From Streptomyces sp. S.PNR 29 (lineage in GTDB: Bacteria > Actinomycetota > Actinomycetes > Streptomycetales > Streptomycetaceae), in assembly GCF_030386795.1 (NCBI RefSeq), contig NZ_JANUQM010000001.1:616363-680362 (forward strand): 64,000 nt of DNA, read 5' to 3'. Position numbers and translations under genes: made by a program. Under the pieces are notes generated by a model. The model did not search any database and was not told the origin of the DNA. It worked only from the letters and a program-made list of their open reading frames with translations. Within the stretch, counting starts at the first letter, position 1, and the number at the start of each line of letters is the position of its first letter. This document shows positions 16,706 to 25,522 of the stretch, one piece after another.

Positions 16706-17269
16706 CTACTCGACGACCACCACGGTCGTGCCCGTCTCCCCGAACTTCCACAGCACCGCACCGTCCGCCGTGCGCATGCGGATGCCGCCGGTCCGCGTGC
16801 CCGAGGCGGGCGGGGGCGAGGAGCCGTCCACGGCGTTGGAGAACGCGATCGAGACGCCGGACTTGGCGGTGAAGTAGACGATGTGCTCGATCTGCACGCC
16901 GTCGGAGCCGGTCGTGGCGTCCCGGCGGAGGGAGACCGAGTAGCTGCCCGGGTCAGGGCTCACGGTGCCGGGCCACACGGCGAAGGTGCGGCGGGCGGCG
17001 TCGCTGGCGTCGACCAGCCAGACCCGCTTCTGGCCGAGGGAGTAGACGATCCGGCGGCCGGTGCCGGAGTCGTCCGGCACCGCCGCCGGCTCCGACGTCT
17101 TGGGGGTGGGATGCACGCCCGCCGACACCGACGGGCTCGGCCGGGTCGCCGTGGCGGTGGGCTTCGCGCCCTGGTCCGCCTGCACGGTCAGGACGACCAC
17201 CACGGCTATCGCCCCCGTGGTCAGCCCGGTCACCCAGGCCCACGAAGGAAGTCGGGCAGGCACGGGCAC
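16706..17269 (-). CDS. Membrane-anchored YkuD-like protein lacking the catalytic cysteine
   Basis: A 187-residue protein with an N-terminal membrane anchor (WVTGLTTGAIAVVVVLTV, about residues 11-28), a Pro/Ser/Thr linker and a C-terminal domain resembling L,D-transpeptidases: GRRIVYSLGQKRVWLVDA, then IEHIVYF, then TGGIRMRTADGAVLWKFG and TTVVVVE. In active YkuD enzymes the last block reads S-x-G-C-I-R with Cys as nucleophile; here it is T-G-G-I-R, and the His-Gly of the usual H-G motif is not evident. It is probably an inactive peptidoglycan-binding or structural relative. Start GTG 17269 has GAGGAG just upstream. Confidence 0.7.
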   Translation of the reverse strand: MPVPARLPSWAWVTGLTTGAIAVVVVLTVQADQGAKPTATATRPSPSVSAGVHPTPKTSEPAAVPDDSGTGRRIVYSLGQKRVWLVDASDAARRTFAVWPGTVSPDPGSYSVSLRRDATTGSDGVQIEHIVYFTAKSGVSIAFSNAVDGSSPPPASGTRTGGIRMRTADGAVLWKFGETGTTVVVVE

Positions 17270-17342
17270 GCATCTCCTCAGCTACGGGACCCCACACATT
17301 CAGGGTCCGATCATCGTACTGTGAGCCCCCTGTCCGTCCCGC

Positions 17343-17402
17343 CCCGCACAGGTCCGTCCCGTAAAGGTCAGCCCCGTAAAAGCCGGACCCGTACAGGTCA
17401 GT
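17343..17402. repeat. 15-bp degenerate tandem repeat at the end of fbiC
   Basis: Four consecutive 15-base units with the core CCCGTAMAGGTC lie at 17343, 17358, 17373 and 17388. The last one contains the fbiC stop codon (17398-17400). The repeats may form the 3' untranslated region; no stable hairpin is obvious. Confidence 0.75.
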
Positions 17403-19983
17403 CCAGCACCGGCAGCAGCTCCGGCAGATGCCCGTCCGACGCCTGAGCCGCCCGCTGCCGCTCCTCGGGCACCTCGCCGTACAGGGTGGTGCGCGGACGG
17501 GCCGGGCGGCCCGCCGCCTCCGCCACCGCGATCAGGTCCTTGACCGACTTGTACGAGCCGTACGACGAGCCCGCCATCCGCGAGATCGTCTCCTCCATGA
17601 GCGTGCCACCCAGGTCGTTGGCGCCGGAGCGCAGCATCTCGGCCGCGCCCTCCGTGCCCAGCTTCACCCAGCTGGTCTGGATGTTGGGGATCCACGGGTG
17701 CAGGAGGAGGCGGGCCATCGCCGTGACCGCGCGGTTGTCCCTGATCGTCGGGCCGGGGCGTGCGATGCCCGCCAGGTACACCGGCGCGTTGGTGTGGATG
17801 AACGGCAGGGTCACGAACTCCGTGAAGCCTCCCGTGCGCTGCTGGATGCCGGCGAGGGTGCGCAGGTGGCCCAGCCAGTGGCGGGGCTGGTCGACGTGTC
17901 CGTACATCATGGTCGACGACGACCGGATGCCGAGCTCGTGCGCGGTCGTGACGACCTCGATCCAGGTCGCCGTCGGCAGCTTGCCCTTGGTCAGGATCCA
18001 GCGGACCTCGTCGTCGAGGATCTCCGCCGCCGTGCCCGGGATCGAGTCCAGGCCGGCCTCCTTCGCCGCCGTCAGCCACTCCCGGATGGACATGCCGGTG
18101 CGGGTCGCGCCGTTGACGACCTCCATCGGCGAGAAGGCGTGCACGTGCATGCCGGGGACGCGGGACTTCACCGCCCGCGCGATGTCGAAGTACGCCGTGC
18201 CCGGCAGGTCCGGGTGGATGCCGCCCTGCATGCAGACCTCGACCGCGCCCACGTCCCAGGCCTGCTGGGCCCGGTCCGCGACCTGGTCCAGCGACAGGGT
18301 GTAGGCGTCGGCGTCCGTGCGGCGTTGCGCGAAGGCGCAGAAGCGGCAGCCCGTGTAGCAGACGTTGGTGAAGTTGATGTTCCGGGTGACGATGTACGTC
18401 ACGTCGTCGCCGACCACCGACTTGCGCAGGTCGTCGGCCACCGCGCACAGCGCGTCCAGCGCCGGACCGTCCGCGTGCAGCAGCGCCAGCGCCTCCTCGT
18501 CCGTGAGCCGCGTCGGGTCGTCGGCCGCCGTCCGCAGGGCCTGCCGTACGTCCGTGTCGATGCGCTCCGGCACCATCCCGGGCGCGGCGGCCTCGCGCAG
18601 GGCGGCCCAGTCGCCGTACACCTCGTCGAAGTCGTCGCGGCGGTCGGCGGTGCGGCCCTCGGTGTCGATGGTGCGGTGCAGGTCGGTGCGGCCGGTGGGC
18701 CGGAAGGCCTCGTCCGGTTCCTGCCACGGGTGGCCTTCGACGACCGCGTCCGGGAGGGCCAGGCCCGTCTCCGGATCCGCCAGCGCCTGGACGTGCGGGC
18801 GCAGGCGGGGGTCCAGCCAGGGCTCGCCGCGCCGGACGAACTCCGGGTAGACGCAGAGGCGTTCGCGCAGGTCGAATCCGGCCGCACGGGACTTCTGCGC
18901 CAGCTCCTCGATCTGCGGCCAGGGACGCTCCGGGTTGACGTGGTCGATGGTGAGCGGGGAGACCCCGCCCCAGTCGTCTATGCCGGCGCGGATGAGGCGC
19001 TCGTACTCGGCGTCGACCAGGTTGGGCGGGGCCTGGAGGCAGCCGGACGGGCCCATGATGTGCCGGGCGACGGCGACCGTGGCGACCAGCTCGTCCAGCT
19101 CCGCGTCCGGCATGCCGCGCATCGCGGTGTCGGGCTTGGCGCGGAAGTTCTGGATGATCAGTTCCTGGATGCCGTGGTAGGCCCGGGAGATCTTGCGGAG
19201 GGCGAAGAGGGACTCGGCCCGCTCGTCGTACGTCTCTCCGATGCCGATGAGGATGCCGGAGGTGAAGGGGACGGAGGAGCGGCCGGCGTCCTGAAGGACG
19301 CGCAGGCGTACGGCGGGCTCCTTGTCCGGGGAGCCGTGGTGCGGGCCGCCGGGCTCGGACCACAGCCGGGTGGCCGTCGTCTCCAGCATCATGCCCATCG
19401 ACGGGGCGACGGGCTTCAGGCGCTGGAAGTCGGTCCAGGTCATGACGCCCGGGTTGAGGTGGGGCAGCAGGCCCGTCTCCTCCAGGATCCGGATGGAGAT
19501 CGCGCGGACGTAGGCGATGGTGTCGTCGTAGCCGTGCGCGTCGAGCCACTCCCGCGCTTCCGGCCAGCGGTCCTCGGGCTTGTCGCCGAGGGTGATGAGG
19601 GCTTCCTTGCAGCCGAGGGCCGCGCCCTTGCGGGCGATGTCGAGGACCTCGTCGGGGGACATGAACATGCCGTGCCCGGCGCGGCGCAGCTTGCCGGGGA
19701 CGGTGACGAAGGTGCAGTAGTGGCACTTGTCCCGGCACAGCCGGGTGAGGGGGATGAAGACGCTCTTCGAGTACGTGATGACACCGGGGCGGCCGGCCTG
19801 TTCGAGGCCCGCGTCCCGCACCCGGGCGGCGGAGGCGCAGAGGTCCTCCAGGTCCTGCCCACGGGCCTGGAGCAGCACCGCCGCCTCGGAGACGTCGAGG
19901 GCGACGCCGTCCCGGGCGCGCTTGAGGGCGCGACGCATGGAGTTCTCGGTGGGGCCGGTTCCGGGGGTCGCGGGAGTCGTCAT
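17398..19983 (-). CDS. fbiC: Bifunctional FO synthase CofGH
   Basis: An 861-residue fusion of two radical-SAM enzymes that make 7,8-didemethyl-8-hydroxy-5-deazariboflavin (FO), the chromophore of coenzyme F420, from a tyrosine-derived imine and the ribityl-diaminouracil intermediate of riboflavin synthesis. The N-terminal CofG half has its iron-sulfur cysteines at C83, C87 and C90 (CRDKCHYC). The C-terminal CofH half has them near C542, C546 and C549 (CYTGCRFC). Length and domain order match actinobacterial FbiC. The gene stands alone; the F420-type oxidoreductase at 20267 lies just upstream on the same strand, and several other candidate F420 users lie in the window. Confidence 0.97.
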   Translation of the reverse strand: MTTPATPGTGPTENSMRRALKRARDGVALDVSEAAVLLQARGQDLEDLCASAARVRDAGLEQAGRPGVITYSKSVFIPLTRLCRDKCHYCTFVTVPGKLRRAGHGMFMSPDEVLDIARKGAALGCKEALITLGDKPEDRWPEAREWLDAHGYDDTIAYVRAISIRILEETGLLPHLNPGVMTWTDFQRLKPVAPSMGMMLETTATRLWSEPGGPHHGSPDKEPAVRLRVLQDAGRSSVPFTSGILIGIGETYDERAESLFALRKISRAYHGIQELIIQNFRAKPDTAMRGMPDAELDELVATVAVARHIMGPSGCLQAPPNLVDAEYERLIRAGIDDWGGVSPLTIDHVNPERPWPQIEELAQKSRAAGFDLRERLCVYPEFVRRGEPWLDPRLRPHVQALADPETGLALPDAVVEGHPWQEPDEAFRPTGRTDLHRTIDTEGRTADRRDDFDEVYGDWAALREAAAPGMVPERIDTDVRQALRTAADDPTRLTDEEALALLHADGPALDALCAVADDLRKSVVGDDVTYIVTRNINFTNVCYTGCRFCAFAQRRTDADAYTLSLDQVADRAQQAWDVGAVEVCMQGGIHPDLPGTAYFDIARAVKSRVPGMHVHAFSPMEVVNGATRTGMSIREWLTAAKEAGLDSIPGTAAEILDDEVRWILTKGKLPTATWIEVVTTAHELGIRSSSTMMYGHVDQPRHWLGHLRTLAGIQQRTGGFTEFVTLPFIHTNAPVYLAGIARPGPTIRDNRAVTAMARLLLHPWIPNIQTSWVKLGTEGAAEMLRSGANDLGGTLMEETISRMAGSSYGSYKSVKDLIAVAEAAGRPARPRTTLYGEVPEERQRAAQASDGHLPELLPVLD

Positions 19984-20030
19984 CCTTCGAGCATACGAGC
20001 GGGGTGATCAGCCGAGCGGGGAGCATTCCC

Positions 20031-20237
20031 TCAATGGAAGGCCAGCCAGCCGATACCGACCGCGAAGGTGAGGCCGGCGGCGATCAGGTCGGCGGGCCGG
20101 TGGCGGCGCAGGGCGCCACCGATCAGCGCGGCGGTGACGAGCACGGCGACCGTGCCGATCGTGGCGCGCAACAGTCCGTCGTTGTAACCGTATTCATCGA
20201 AGTGACGCACGAGCCAGGCTAACCAGGCGATTCTCAT
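20031..20237 (-). CDS. Small two-span membrane protein
   Basis: A 68-residue protein beginning MRIAWLAWLVRHFDEYGYNDGL, with hydrophobic segments at about residues 23-40 and 50-67. No family is recognised. The preceding LLM oxidoreductase ends at 20267, and a GTG at 20270 in the frame of this protein overlaps that stop as GTGA, so translation may instead start there by coupling (79 residues). I prefer ATG 20237 because the sequence before it looks non-conserved. It sits between the LLM gene and fbiC on the same strand. Confidence 0.6.
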   Translation of the reverse strand: MRIAWLAWLVRHFDEYGYNDGLLRATIGTVAVLVTAALIGGALRRHRPADLIAAGLTFAVGIGWLAFH

Positions 20238-20266
20238 GAGGTGGATTGAATCACAGGCGCACGCCG

Positions 20267-21121
20267 TCACTGGCCTGAGATATAGGGCGCATAAGCGTCC
20301 AACGCCCCCAGAACCTCCGCCTCACCCGCCGACGGCAGCTGCACCACGACCTCTTCGATGCCGAGGTCGGCGTAGTGTGCGAGCTTGCCGGGGCTGGGGT
20401 GGACGGCGTAGGGGACGACCTGGAGGGCCTCCGGGTCGCGGCCGGCGTCGGCCCAGGCGGCGCGCAGCGCGGGCAGTGACTCGGACAGGCCGCGTCCGCC
20501 GATCGGCAGCCACCCATCGGCGTACTCGCAGATGTGTGCGAACAGTTTCGGCCCGGCCGCCCCGCCGAGGAGGGTGCGCGGACCGACGACGGGACCGCGC
20601 GGCTTCTGTACGGGCTTGGGGTGCGCGAAGCTGGCCCTTACGCTGCCGAACTCGCCGTCGTGGGCGGTGGGTTCGTCCGACCACAGCGCCCGCATCAGGG
20701 CCATCCGGTCCCGGACGAGCTCGCGCCGCGTGCGCCACTCCACGCCGTGGTCGGCGGCCTCCTCGACGTTCCAGCCGAAGCCGACGCCGAGGGTGAGCCG
20801 GCCGCCGGAGAGGTGGTCGACGGTCGCGGCCTGCTTGGCGAGGTCGATCGGGTCGTGCTGGGCGACGAGCGTGATGCCGGTGCCGAGACCCAGCCGCTCG
20901 GTCACCGCCGCGGCCTGCCCGAGCGCGACGAAGGGGTCGAGGGTGCGGCCGTACTCGCGGGGCAGCTCGCCCCCCGCCGGGTACGGCGTGGTCCGTTCGA
21001 CGGGGATGTGGGTGTGCTCGGGCAGGTACAGCCCGGCGAAGCCCCGCTGCTCCAGCTCACGGGCGAGCCGGGTCGGGGTGATCGTCTCGTCGGTGAGGAA
21101 GATGGTGACCGCGATGCGCAT
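20267..21121 (-). CDS. LLM-class F420-dependent oxidoreductase
   Basis: A 284-residue luciferase-like TIM-barrel oxidoreductase. Features: MRIAVTIFLTDETITPTRLARELEQRGFAGLYLPEHTHIP at the N-terminus, LGTGITLVAQHDPIDLAKQAATVDHLSGGRLTLGVGFGWN in the middle and GGAAGPKLFAHICEYADGWLPIGG near the cofactor phosphate site. This pattern matches the probable-F420 subgroup (TIGR03619-like) that reduces or oxidises small organic substrates. fbiC lies 284 bases downstream on the same strand. ATG 21121 fits the family N-terminus. The substrate is unknown. Confidence 0.88.
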   Translation of the reverse strand: MRIAVTIFLTDETITPTRLARELEQRGFAGLYLPEHTHIPVERTTPYPAGGELPREYGRTLDPFVALGQAAAVTERLGLGTGITLVAQHDPIDLAKQAATVDHLSGGRLTLGVGFGWNVEEAADHGVEWRTRRELVRDRMALMRALWSDEPTAHDGEFGSVRASFAHPKPVQKPRGPVVGPRTLLGGAAGPKLFAHICEYADGWLPIGGRGLSESLPALRAAWADAGRDPEALQVVPYAVHPSPGKLAHYADLGIEEVVVQLPSAGEAEVLGALDAYAPYISGQ

Positions 21122-21159
21122 GGGTGCATCTCTACCGCGCCGAGGTGCGCATGTCCATA

Positions 21160-21186
21160 CCGACCAGTCGGCATCCCATGTACATG
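21160..21186. promoter_or_regulatory. Two short palindromes in a divergent promoter region
   Basis: CCGAC-CA-GTCGG (21160-21171) and CATGTACATG (21177-21186) lie between the divergent LLM and PHP-hydrolase genes. Either could be an operator; neither matches the CTGACG palindrome seen elsewhere. Confidence 0.3.
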
Positions 21187-21254
21187 ACATTTCCCTGGCG
21201 TCGATTCCCCTGTTTTTCCACGGGAGTTCACGCCCGACCGCCACAGTGGTCCGT

Positions 21255-22769
21255 ATGTGTGAAGACGCCCACGGCATCCAAAGACGCGCGCTGTTCGTGA
21301 CGGGCGCCGCCGCCGCGCTTACGTTGGGAAGCGTGAGCTTCGCTTCCGCCGCAGGCCGGGACCAGGAGACGAAGACGGTACGGGGCACCCTGCCGCCCGG
21401 GTCGCCCGACTTCGTGTACGTACCCGTCGAAGTCCCCTCCGGCGTACGGGAGATCAGGGTCGCCTACACCTACGACCGGCCGTCCGTCCCGGCCGGCACC
21501 CCGGGCAACGCCCTCGACATCGGCATCTTCGACGAACGCGGCACCGAGCTGGGCGGCCGGGGATTCAGGGGCTGGTCGGGCGGGGCGCGCACGGAGTTCT
21601 TCCTCCGCGCGGACGACGCGACGCCGGGCTACCTCCCGGGGCCGGTGCGCCCGGGCACGTGGCACATCGCACTCGGGCCGTACACGGTGGCCCCGCAGGG
21701 GCTGTCGTACGAGATCACGGTCACGCTGACGTACGGGGAGCCCGGCGAGACCGTACGGCCGGTGTACCCGCCGCCGCGCGCCAAGGGCCGGGGGCGTGAC
21801 TGGTACCGGGGCGACTGCCATCTGCACTCCTGGTTCTCCGACGGCCGCCGCACCCCGGCGGAGATCGGAGCCCTCGCCCGGGCCGCGGGCCTGGACTTCA
21901 TCAACTCCTCGGAGCACAACACGCACGCGGCGCACGCGCACTGGGCGGACGTCGCGGGGGACGACCTGCTGGTCATGCTGGGCGAGGAGATCACGACGAG
22001 GAACGGCCACGTGGTGGCGCTCGGCACGGACCCGGGGACCTTCGTCGACTGGCGCTACCGGGCGCGCGACAACCGCTTCGGCCGCTTCGCCCGGCAGATC
22101 CGCCGGGCCGGGGGGCTGGTGGTCCCGGCCCATCCGCACGCCACCTGCGTCGGCTGCAACTGGAAGTTCGGCTTCGGCGAGGCGGACGCGGTCGAGGTGT
22201 GGAACGGCCCCTACACGCCGGACGACGAGGTGACGCTGGCCGACTGGGACAGCATGCTGGTGGCGTCGGTGCGGGAGGGGCGCGGCTGGATCCCGGCGAT
22301 GGGCAGCAGCGACGCCCACCGCGACCCGGACGTGGTGGGGAGCCCGCAGACGGTGGTGCTGGCCGACGACCTGACCCGGGAGGCGATCCAGGAGGGCATC
22401 CGGGCGGGCCGGTCGTACGTCGCCGAGTCCTCCAGGGTCACGCTGTCGTTCCGGGTGACCGGCGGACGCGGTGAGCACGCGGGCATCGGCGAGCGGCTGG
22501 AGGTGGACCGGGACACCCCGGTGACGGTCCGGCTGGAGGTGACGGGCGCGCCCCGCTGCACGGTCCGGTTCGTGACCGACCAGGGGGTGCTGTTCACCAG
22601 TGCGCCGCTGCCGGTGTCGGGCTCGGGGGTGGTCGAGTGGCTGACGACACCGTCGTACGCGGCCTACGTACGGGCGGAGTTGCGGCACGAGGCAGCGGCG
22701 GGGCCGGTGCCGGGCGCGCTGGCGGCGTTCACCAACCCGGTCTTCCTGGGGCGGCGGTCGGCCGGCTGA
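21255..22769 (+). CDS. Tat-exported PHP-domain (CehA/McbA-like) metallohydrolase
   Basis: A 504-residue secreted hydrolase. The N-terminus IQRRALFVTGAAAALTLGSVSF is a twin-arginine signal with cleavage likely after ASAA. Next comes a beta-sandwich region (residues of about 40-175), then the PHP domain: DCHLHSWFSDG (metal His near 189 and 191), NSSEHNTHAAHAHW, VPAHPHA and GSSDAHRD supply the usual trinuclear-metal ligands. The C-terminus is another beta domain. PHP/CehA proteins hydrolyse phosphoesters or carbamate/aryl esters. Export as a folded metalloprotein fits the Tat signal. An EEP-fold phosphatase gene lies next to it, convergent. Confidence 0.88.
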   Translation: MCEDAHGIQRRALFVTGAAAALTLGSVSFASAAGRDQETKTVRGTLPPGSPDFVYVPVEVPSGVREIRVAYTYDRPSVPAGTPGNALDIGIFDERGTELGGRGFRGWSGGARTEFFLRADDATPGYLPGPVRPGTWHIALGPYTVAPQGLSYEITVTLTYGEPGETVRPVYPPPRAKGRGRDWYRGDCHLHSWFSDGRRTPAEIGALARAAGLDFINSSEHNTHAAHAHWADVAGDDLLVMLGEEITTRNGHVVALGTDPGTFVDWRYRARDNRFGRFARQIRRAGGLVVPAHPHATCVGCNWKFGFGEADAVEVWNGPYTPDDEVTLADWDSMLVASVREGRGWIPAMGSSDAHRDPDVVGSPQTVVLADDLTREAIQEGIRAGRSYVAESSRVTLSFRVTGGRGEHAGIGERLEVDRDTPVTVRLEVTGAPRCTVRFVTDQGVLFTSAPLPVSGSGVVEWLTTPSYAAYVRAELRHEAAAGPVPGALAAFTNPVFLGRRSAG

Positions 22770-22773
22770 CGGA

Positions 22774-23592
22774 TCACAGGCCGGCCAGGTCGGCGACGAC
22801 CGCCGCGTGGTCGGAGGGCCACACGCCGTCCACGGGGCCGTCGCCGGCCCGGCGGACCGCGCGGACGTGGCCGAGGCCGGCGGGGCCGGGCGGGCCGACG
22901 TGGATGTAGTCGATCCGTACGCTCGGCTCCCGGCCGGCCGCCACATACGGGTTGGCGGTGTCCCAGGTGACGGAGGGGGCGCTCGGGTCGGCGTACTCCC
23001 AGGCGTCGATGAACACCTGGCGCGGCACGGCGGGCGCCGTCTTGTATCCGCCCAGCAGCCGGATCTCGTCGGAGTCGGGCCAGGCGTTGAAGTCGCCGGT
23101 GACCACGGGCGGGAAGTCGGTTCCGCCCCGGTGACCGGCGACGAACTCGGCGAGGGCGGAGACCTGGCGGCAGCGCACCGCCGAGGCGTGGGGGGCCGAG
23201 GTGAGGTGGGTGGTGAAGAAGGCGACCTGGTGGCCGGGGGCGTCGAGCCGGGCGTACAGGGCGAGCCGGCCGTCGTCGAGCTCCTCGGGGGCGGGCAGCC
23301 GCAGCGCGTCCTGCTCGACGACGGGCCAGCGGCTGAGGACCGCGTTGCCGATGTCGACGGTGGGGTCCCCGATACGGCGCTGCCACAGCTCGGCGGCGTC
23401 CGAGGCGGCCCAGACACAGTGCAGGCCGAGTTCACCGGCGAGCCACTCGGCGAGGTTCTCGCCGTCCGCGGCCCACACCTCCTGCAGGCCGACGACGTCC
23501 GGGCGCAGGTCGCGCAGGACGGCGAGGATCGCCTTCTGCCGCTCGGCCCAGGGCCCGAAACGCCACCACAGGTTCCACGTCACGATCCGCAT
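22774..23592 (-). CDS. Endonuclease/exonuclease/phosphatase (EEP) family protein
   Basis: A 272-residue metallohydrolase of the DNase I/inositol-polyphosphatase fold. Motifs in order: MRIVTWNLWWRFG, DVVGLQEVW (metal Glu), FFTTHLTS, VVTGDFNAWPDSDE (catalytic Asp and Asn), RIDYIHV and WPSDHAAVVADL (general-base His). GGAGGCGGGC precedes the ATG. There is no signal peptide, so it is probably cytoplasmic. Nucleic acid, sugar phosphate or sphingomyelin-type substrates are all possible. It ends four bases from the convergent PHP hydrolase stop. Confidence 0.9.
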   Translation of the reverse strand: MRIVTWNLWWRFGPWAERQKAILAVLRDLRPDVVGLQEVWAADGENLAEWLAGELGLHCVWAASDAAELWQRRIGDPTVDIGNAVLSRWPVVEQDALRLPAPEELDDGRLALYARLDAPGHQVAFFTTHLTSAPHASAVRCRQVSALAEFVAGHRGGTDFPPVVTGDFNAWPDSDEIRLLGGYKTAPAVPRQVFIDAWEYADPSAPSVTWDTANPYVAAGREPSVRIDYIHVGPPGPAGLGHVRAVRRAGDGPVDGVWPSDHAAVVADLAGL

Positions 23593-23672
23593 GCCCGCCT
23601 CCAGCCTTGCACCCTGCGTTCGACATCATGGAAGGGCACCGGCACGGATGCGAGACAGGAGCCCCAGAAACG

Positions 23673-24065
23673 ATGCCCCGTGACGCCGAGAGCCAATACC
23701 GGGCGGTCGCGGCCGTTCAGCGCCGGCTCAACCCGATCCTGCGCCGCCTGCCGACCCAGACCGTACTGGAGACCACGGGCCGCGTCTCAGGGCTGCCTCG
23801 CCGCACGCCGGTGGGCGGCCGGCGGGTGGGGAACTCCTTCTGGCTGGTCTCGGAGTTCGGCGAACGCTCCCAGTACGTCCGCAACATCAAGGCGGACCCG
23901 CGGGTGCGGGTGCGGATCCGGGGCCGGTGGCACCGGGGGACGGCCCATCTCCTGCCCGACGACGACCCGGTCGCCCGGCTGCGGGCGCTGCCCCGGCTGA
24001 ACAGCACGGCGGTACGGGCGCTGGGGACCGGGTTGCTGACCGTACGGGTGGACTTCGAGCGCTGA
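23673..24065 (+). CDS. Deazaflavin (F420)-dependent nitroreductase-family protein
   Basis: A 130-residue split-beta-barrel protein of the DUF385/Ddn family that binds coenzyme F420. Diagnostic segments are VLETTGRVSGLPRRTPVGG, SFWLVSEFGERSQYVRNIKADPRVRVRIRGRWHRGTA and LPDDDPVARLRAL. Known members reduce nitroimidazoles, quinones or act on lipids at the membrane. ATG 23673 starts the conserved part. Its presence beside fbiC and LLM oxidoreductases supports F420 as cofactor. It ends two bases before the convergent aldehyde dehydrogenase stop. Confidence 0.85.
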   Translation: MPRDAESQYRAVAAVQRRLNPILRRLPTQTVLETTGRVSGLPRRTPVGGRRVGNSFWLVSEFGERSQYVRNIKADPRVRVRIRGRWHRGTAHLLPDDDPVARLRALPRLNSTAVRALGTGLLTVRVDFER

Positions 24066-24067
24066 GG

Positions 24068-25522
24068 TCACCCCGGCCACACGATCGACTGCACCTCGCT
24101 GTACGCGTGCAGCGCGTAGCTGCCGACGTCCCGCCCCACCCCGCTCCTGCGGAAACCGCCGAACGGCGCCTCCATGTTGCGGCCGACGGTGTTGACGCCG
24201 ACCCCGCCGGACCGCAGCCGCCGGGCCACGCGGAAGGCACGGGCCACGTCGCCCGACCAGACGTAGTCGATCAGGCCGTAGTCGCTGTCGTTGGCGAGGG
24301 CGACGGCCTCCTCCTCGTCGTCGAAGGGGAGGACCGAGACCACCGGACCGAAGATCTCCTCACGGACCACGCGCATGTCGTTCCGGCAGTCCGCGAGGAG
24401 GGTGGGCGCGACGTAGAAGCCACGGGCGGGATGCGAGGGCCGCTCCCCGCCCGCGACCACCACCGCGCCCTCCTTGCGGCCCAGCTCCACGTACGACTCC
24501 ACCCGGTCGCGATGCGCCGCCGAGATCACCGGCCCCACCACGGTGTCCGGCTCCCGCGGGTCGCCCACCGTCAACCGGCCCGCGCAGGCCGCCAGTTGCT
24601 CGACCAGACGCCCGTACACCCCCCGCTGCGCCAGCACCCGCGTCGGGGCCGTGCAGATCTGCCCGCTGTAGAAGGAGAACGTCGTCCCGATCCCCGCCAC
24701 CGCCGCCCCGACGTCCGCGTCGTCGAAGACGACCGCCGCCCCCTTCCCGCCCAGCTCCATCAACTGCCTCTTCATGCCCCGCCCGCACACCTCGGCGATG
24801 CGCTGCCCGACCGCCGTCGAGCCGGTGAAGCTGACCATGTCGACGTCGGGCGAGTCCACGGCCGCCTCACCGACCTCCACCGAGCGGCCGGAGACGACGT
24901 TCACCACCCCGCGCGGCACGCCCGCCTCCTGAAGCGCCTGAGCCATCCGGTAGACCGACAGCGGGTCCTGCGGGGCCGGTTTCACCACCACCGTGTTGCC
25001 CATCGCCAGCGCCGGGGCGACCTTGCCCGCCGGGTTCGCCCACGGGTTGTTGTACGAGGTGACGCAGGTGACGACCCCGACCGGCTGGCGTATCGCCAGC
25101 GCGCCCAGCACCGACGCCCCGCCCAGCGGGCCCGCCTCGTTGATCTGGGGCGGGACCGCCCACTCGGCGGGCTCCACGCGCGCGTACCGGCGGAAGCGGG
25201 CCACGGCCACCCCGACCTGCATGCCCCGTGCGGTCCCCGTCGTCGCCCCCGTCTCCCGCTGTGCCAGCTCCGCGTACGGCACCAGGCGGTCGCGGATGAT
25301 CTCCGCCGCCCGTGCCAGCACCCGCGCCCGCTCCTCCGGCGCCGTACGCGACCACGGCCCGAAGGCCTCGCGGGCCGCGGCGCAGGCCGCGTGCACCTGA
25401 TCCCGCGAGGCCTCCGGCGCCCAGCCGACGGTCTCCTCGGTCGCCGGGTCGATCACCGGATAGTGGCCGCCCTCCGGCTCCGCCCACGCGCCGCCGACGA
25501 ACAACCGCTGACCGCCCCTCAC
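24068..25522 (-). CDS. NAD(P)-dependent aldehyde dehydrogenase
   Basis: A 484-residue aldehyde dehydrogenase. It shows the cofactor region TCVTSYNNPWANPAGKVAPALAMGNTVVVKPAPQ, the catalytic Glu in MELGGKG and the nucleophilic Cys in GQICTAPTRV, ending with EAPFGGFRRSGVGRDVG. It oxidises an aldehyde to the carboxylic acid. The GTG start at 25522 overlaps the stop of the amidohydrolase upstream (GTGA), so the two are translationally coupled. It is the last gene of the operon that begins with the LLM oxidoreductase at 28489 behind operators 2 and 3. In the proposed pathway it would prepare an acid for CoA activation. Confidence 0.92.
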   Translation of the reverse strand: MRGGQRLFVGGAWAEPEGGHYPVIDPATEETVGWAPEASRDQVHAACAAAREAFGPWSRTAPEERARVLARAAEIIRDRLVPYAELAQRETGATTGTARGMQVGVAVARFRRYARVEPAEWAVPPQINEAGPLGGASVLGALAIRQPVGVVTCVTSYNNPWANPAGKVAPALAMGNTVVVKPAPQDPLSVYRMAQALQEAGVPRGVVNVVSGRSVEVGEAAVDSPDVDMVSFTGSTAVGQRIAEVCGRGMKRQLMELGGKGAAVVFDDADVGAAVAGIGTTFSFYSGQICTAPTRVLAQRGVYGRLVEQLAACAGRLTVGDPREPDTVVGPVISAAHRDRVESYVELGRKEGAVVVAGGERPSHPARGFYVAPTLLADCRNDMRVVREEIFGPVVSVLPFDDEEEAVALANDSDYGLIDYVWSGDVARAFRVARRLRSGGVGVNTVGRNMEAPFGGFRRSGVGRDVGSYALHAYSEVQSIVWPG

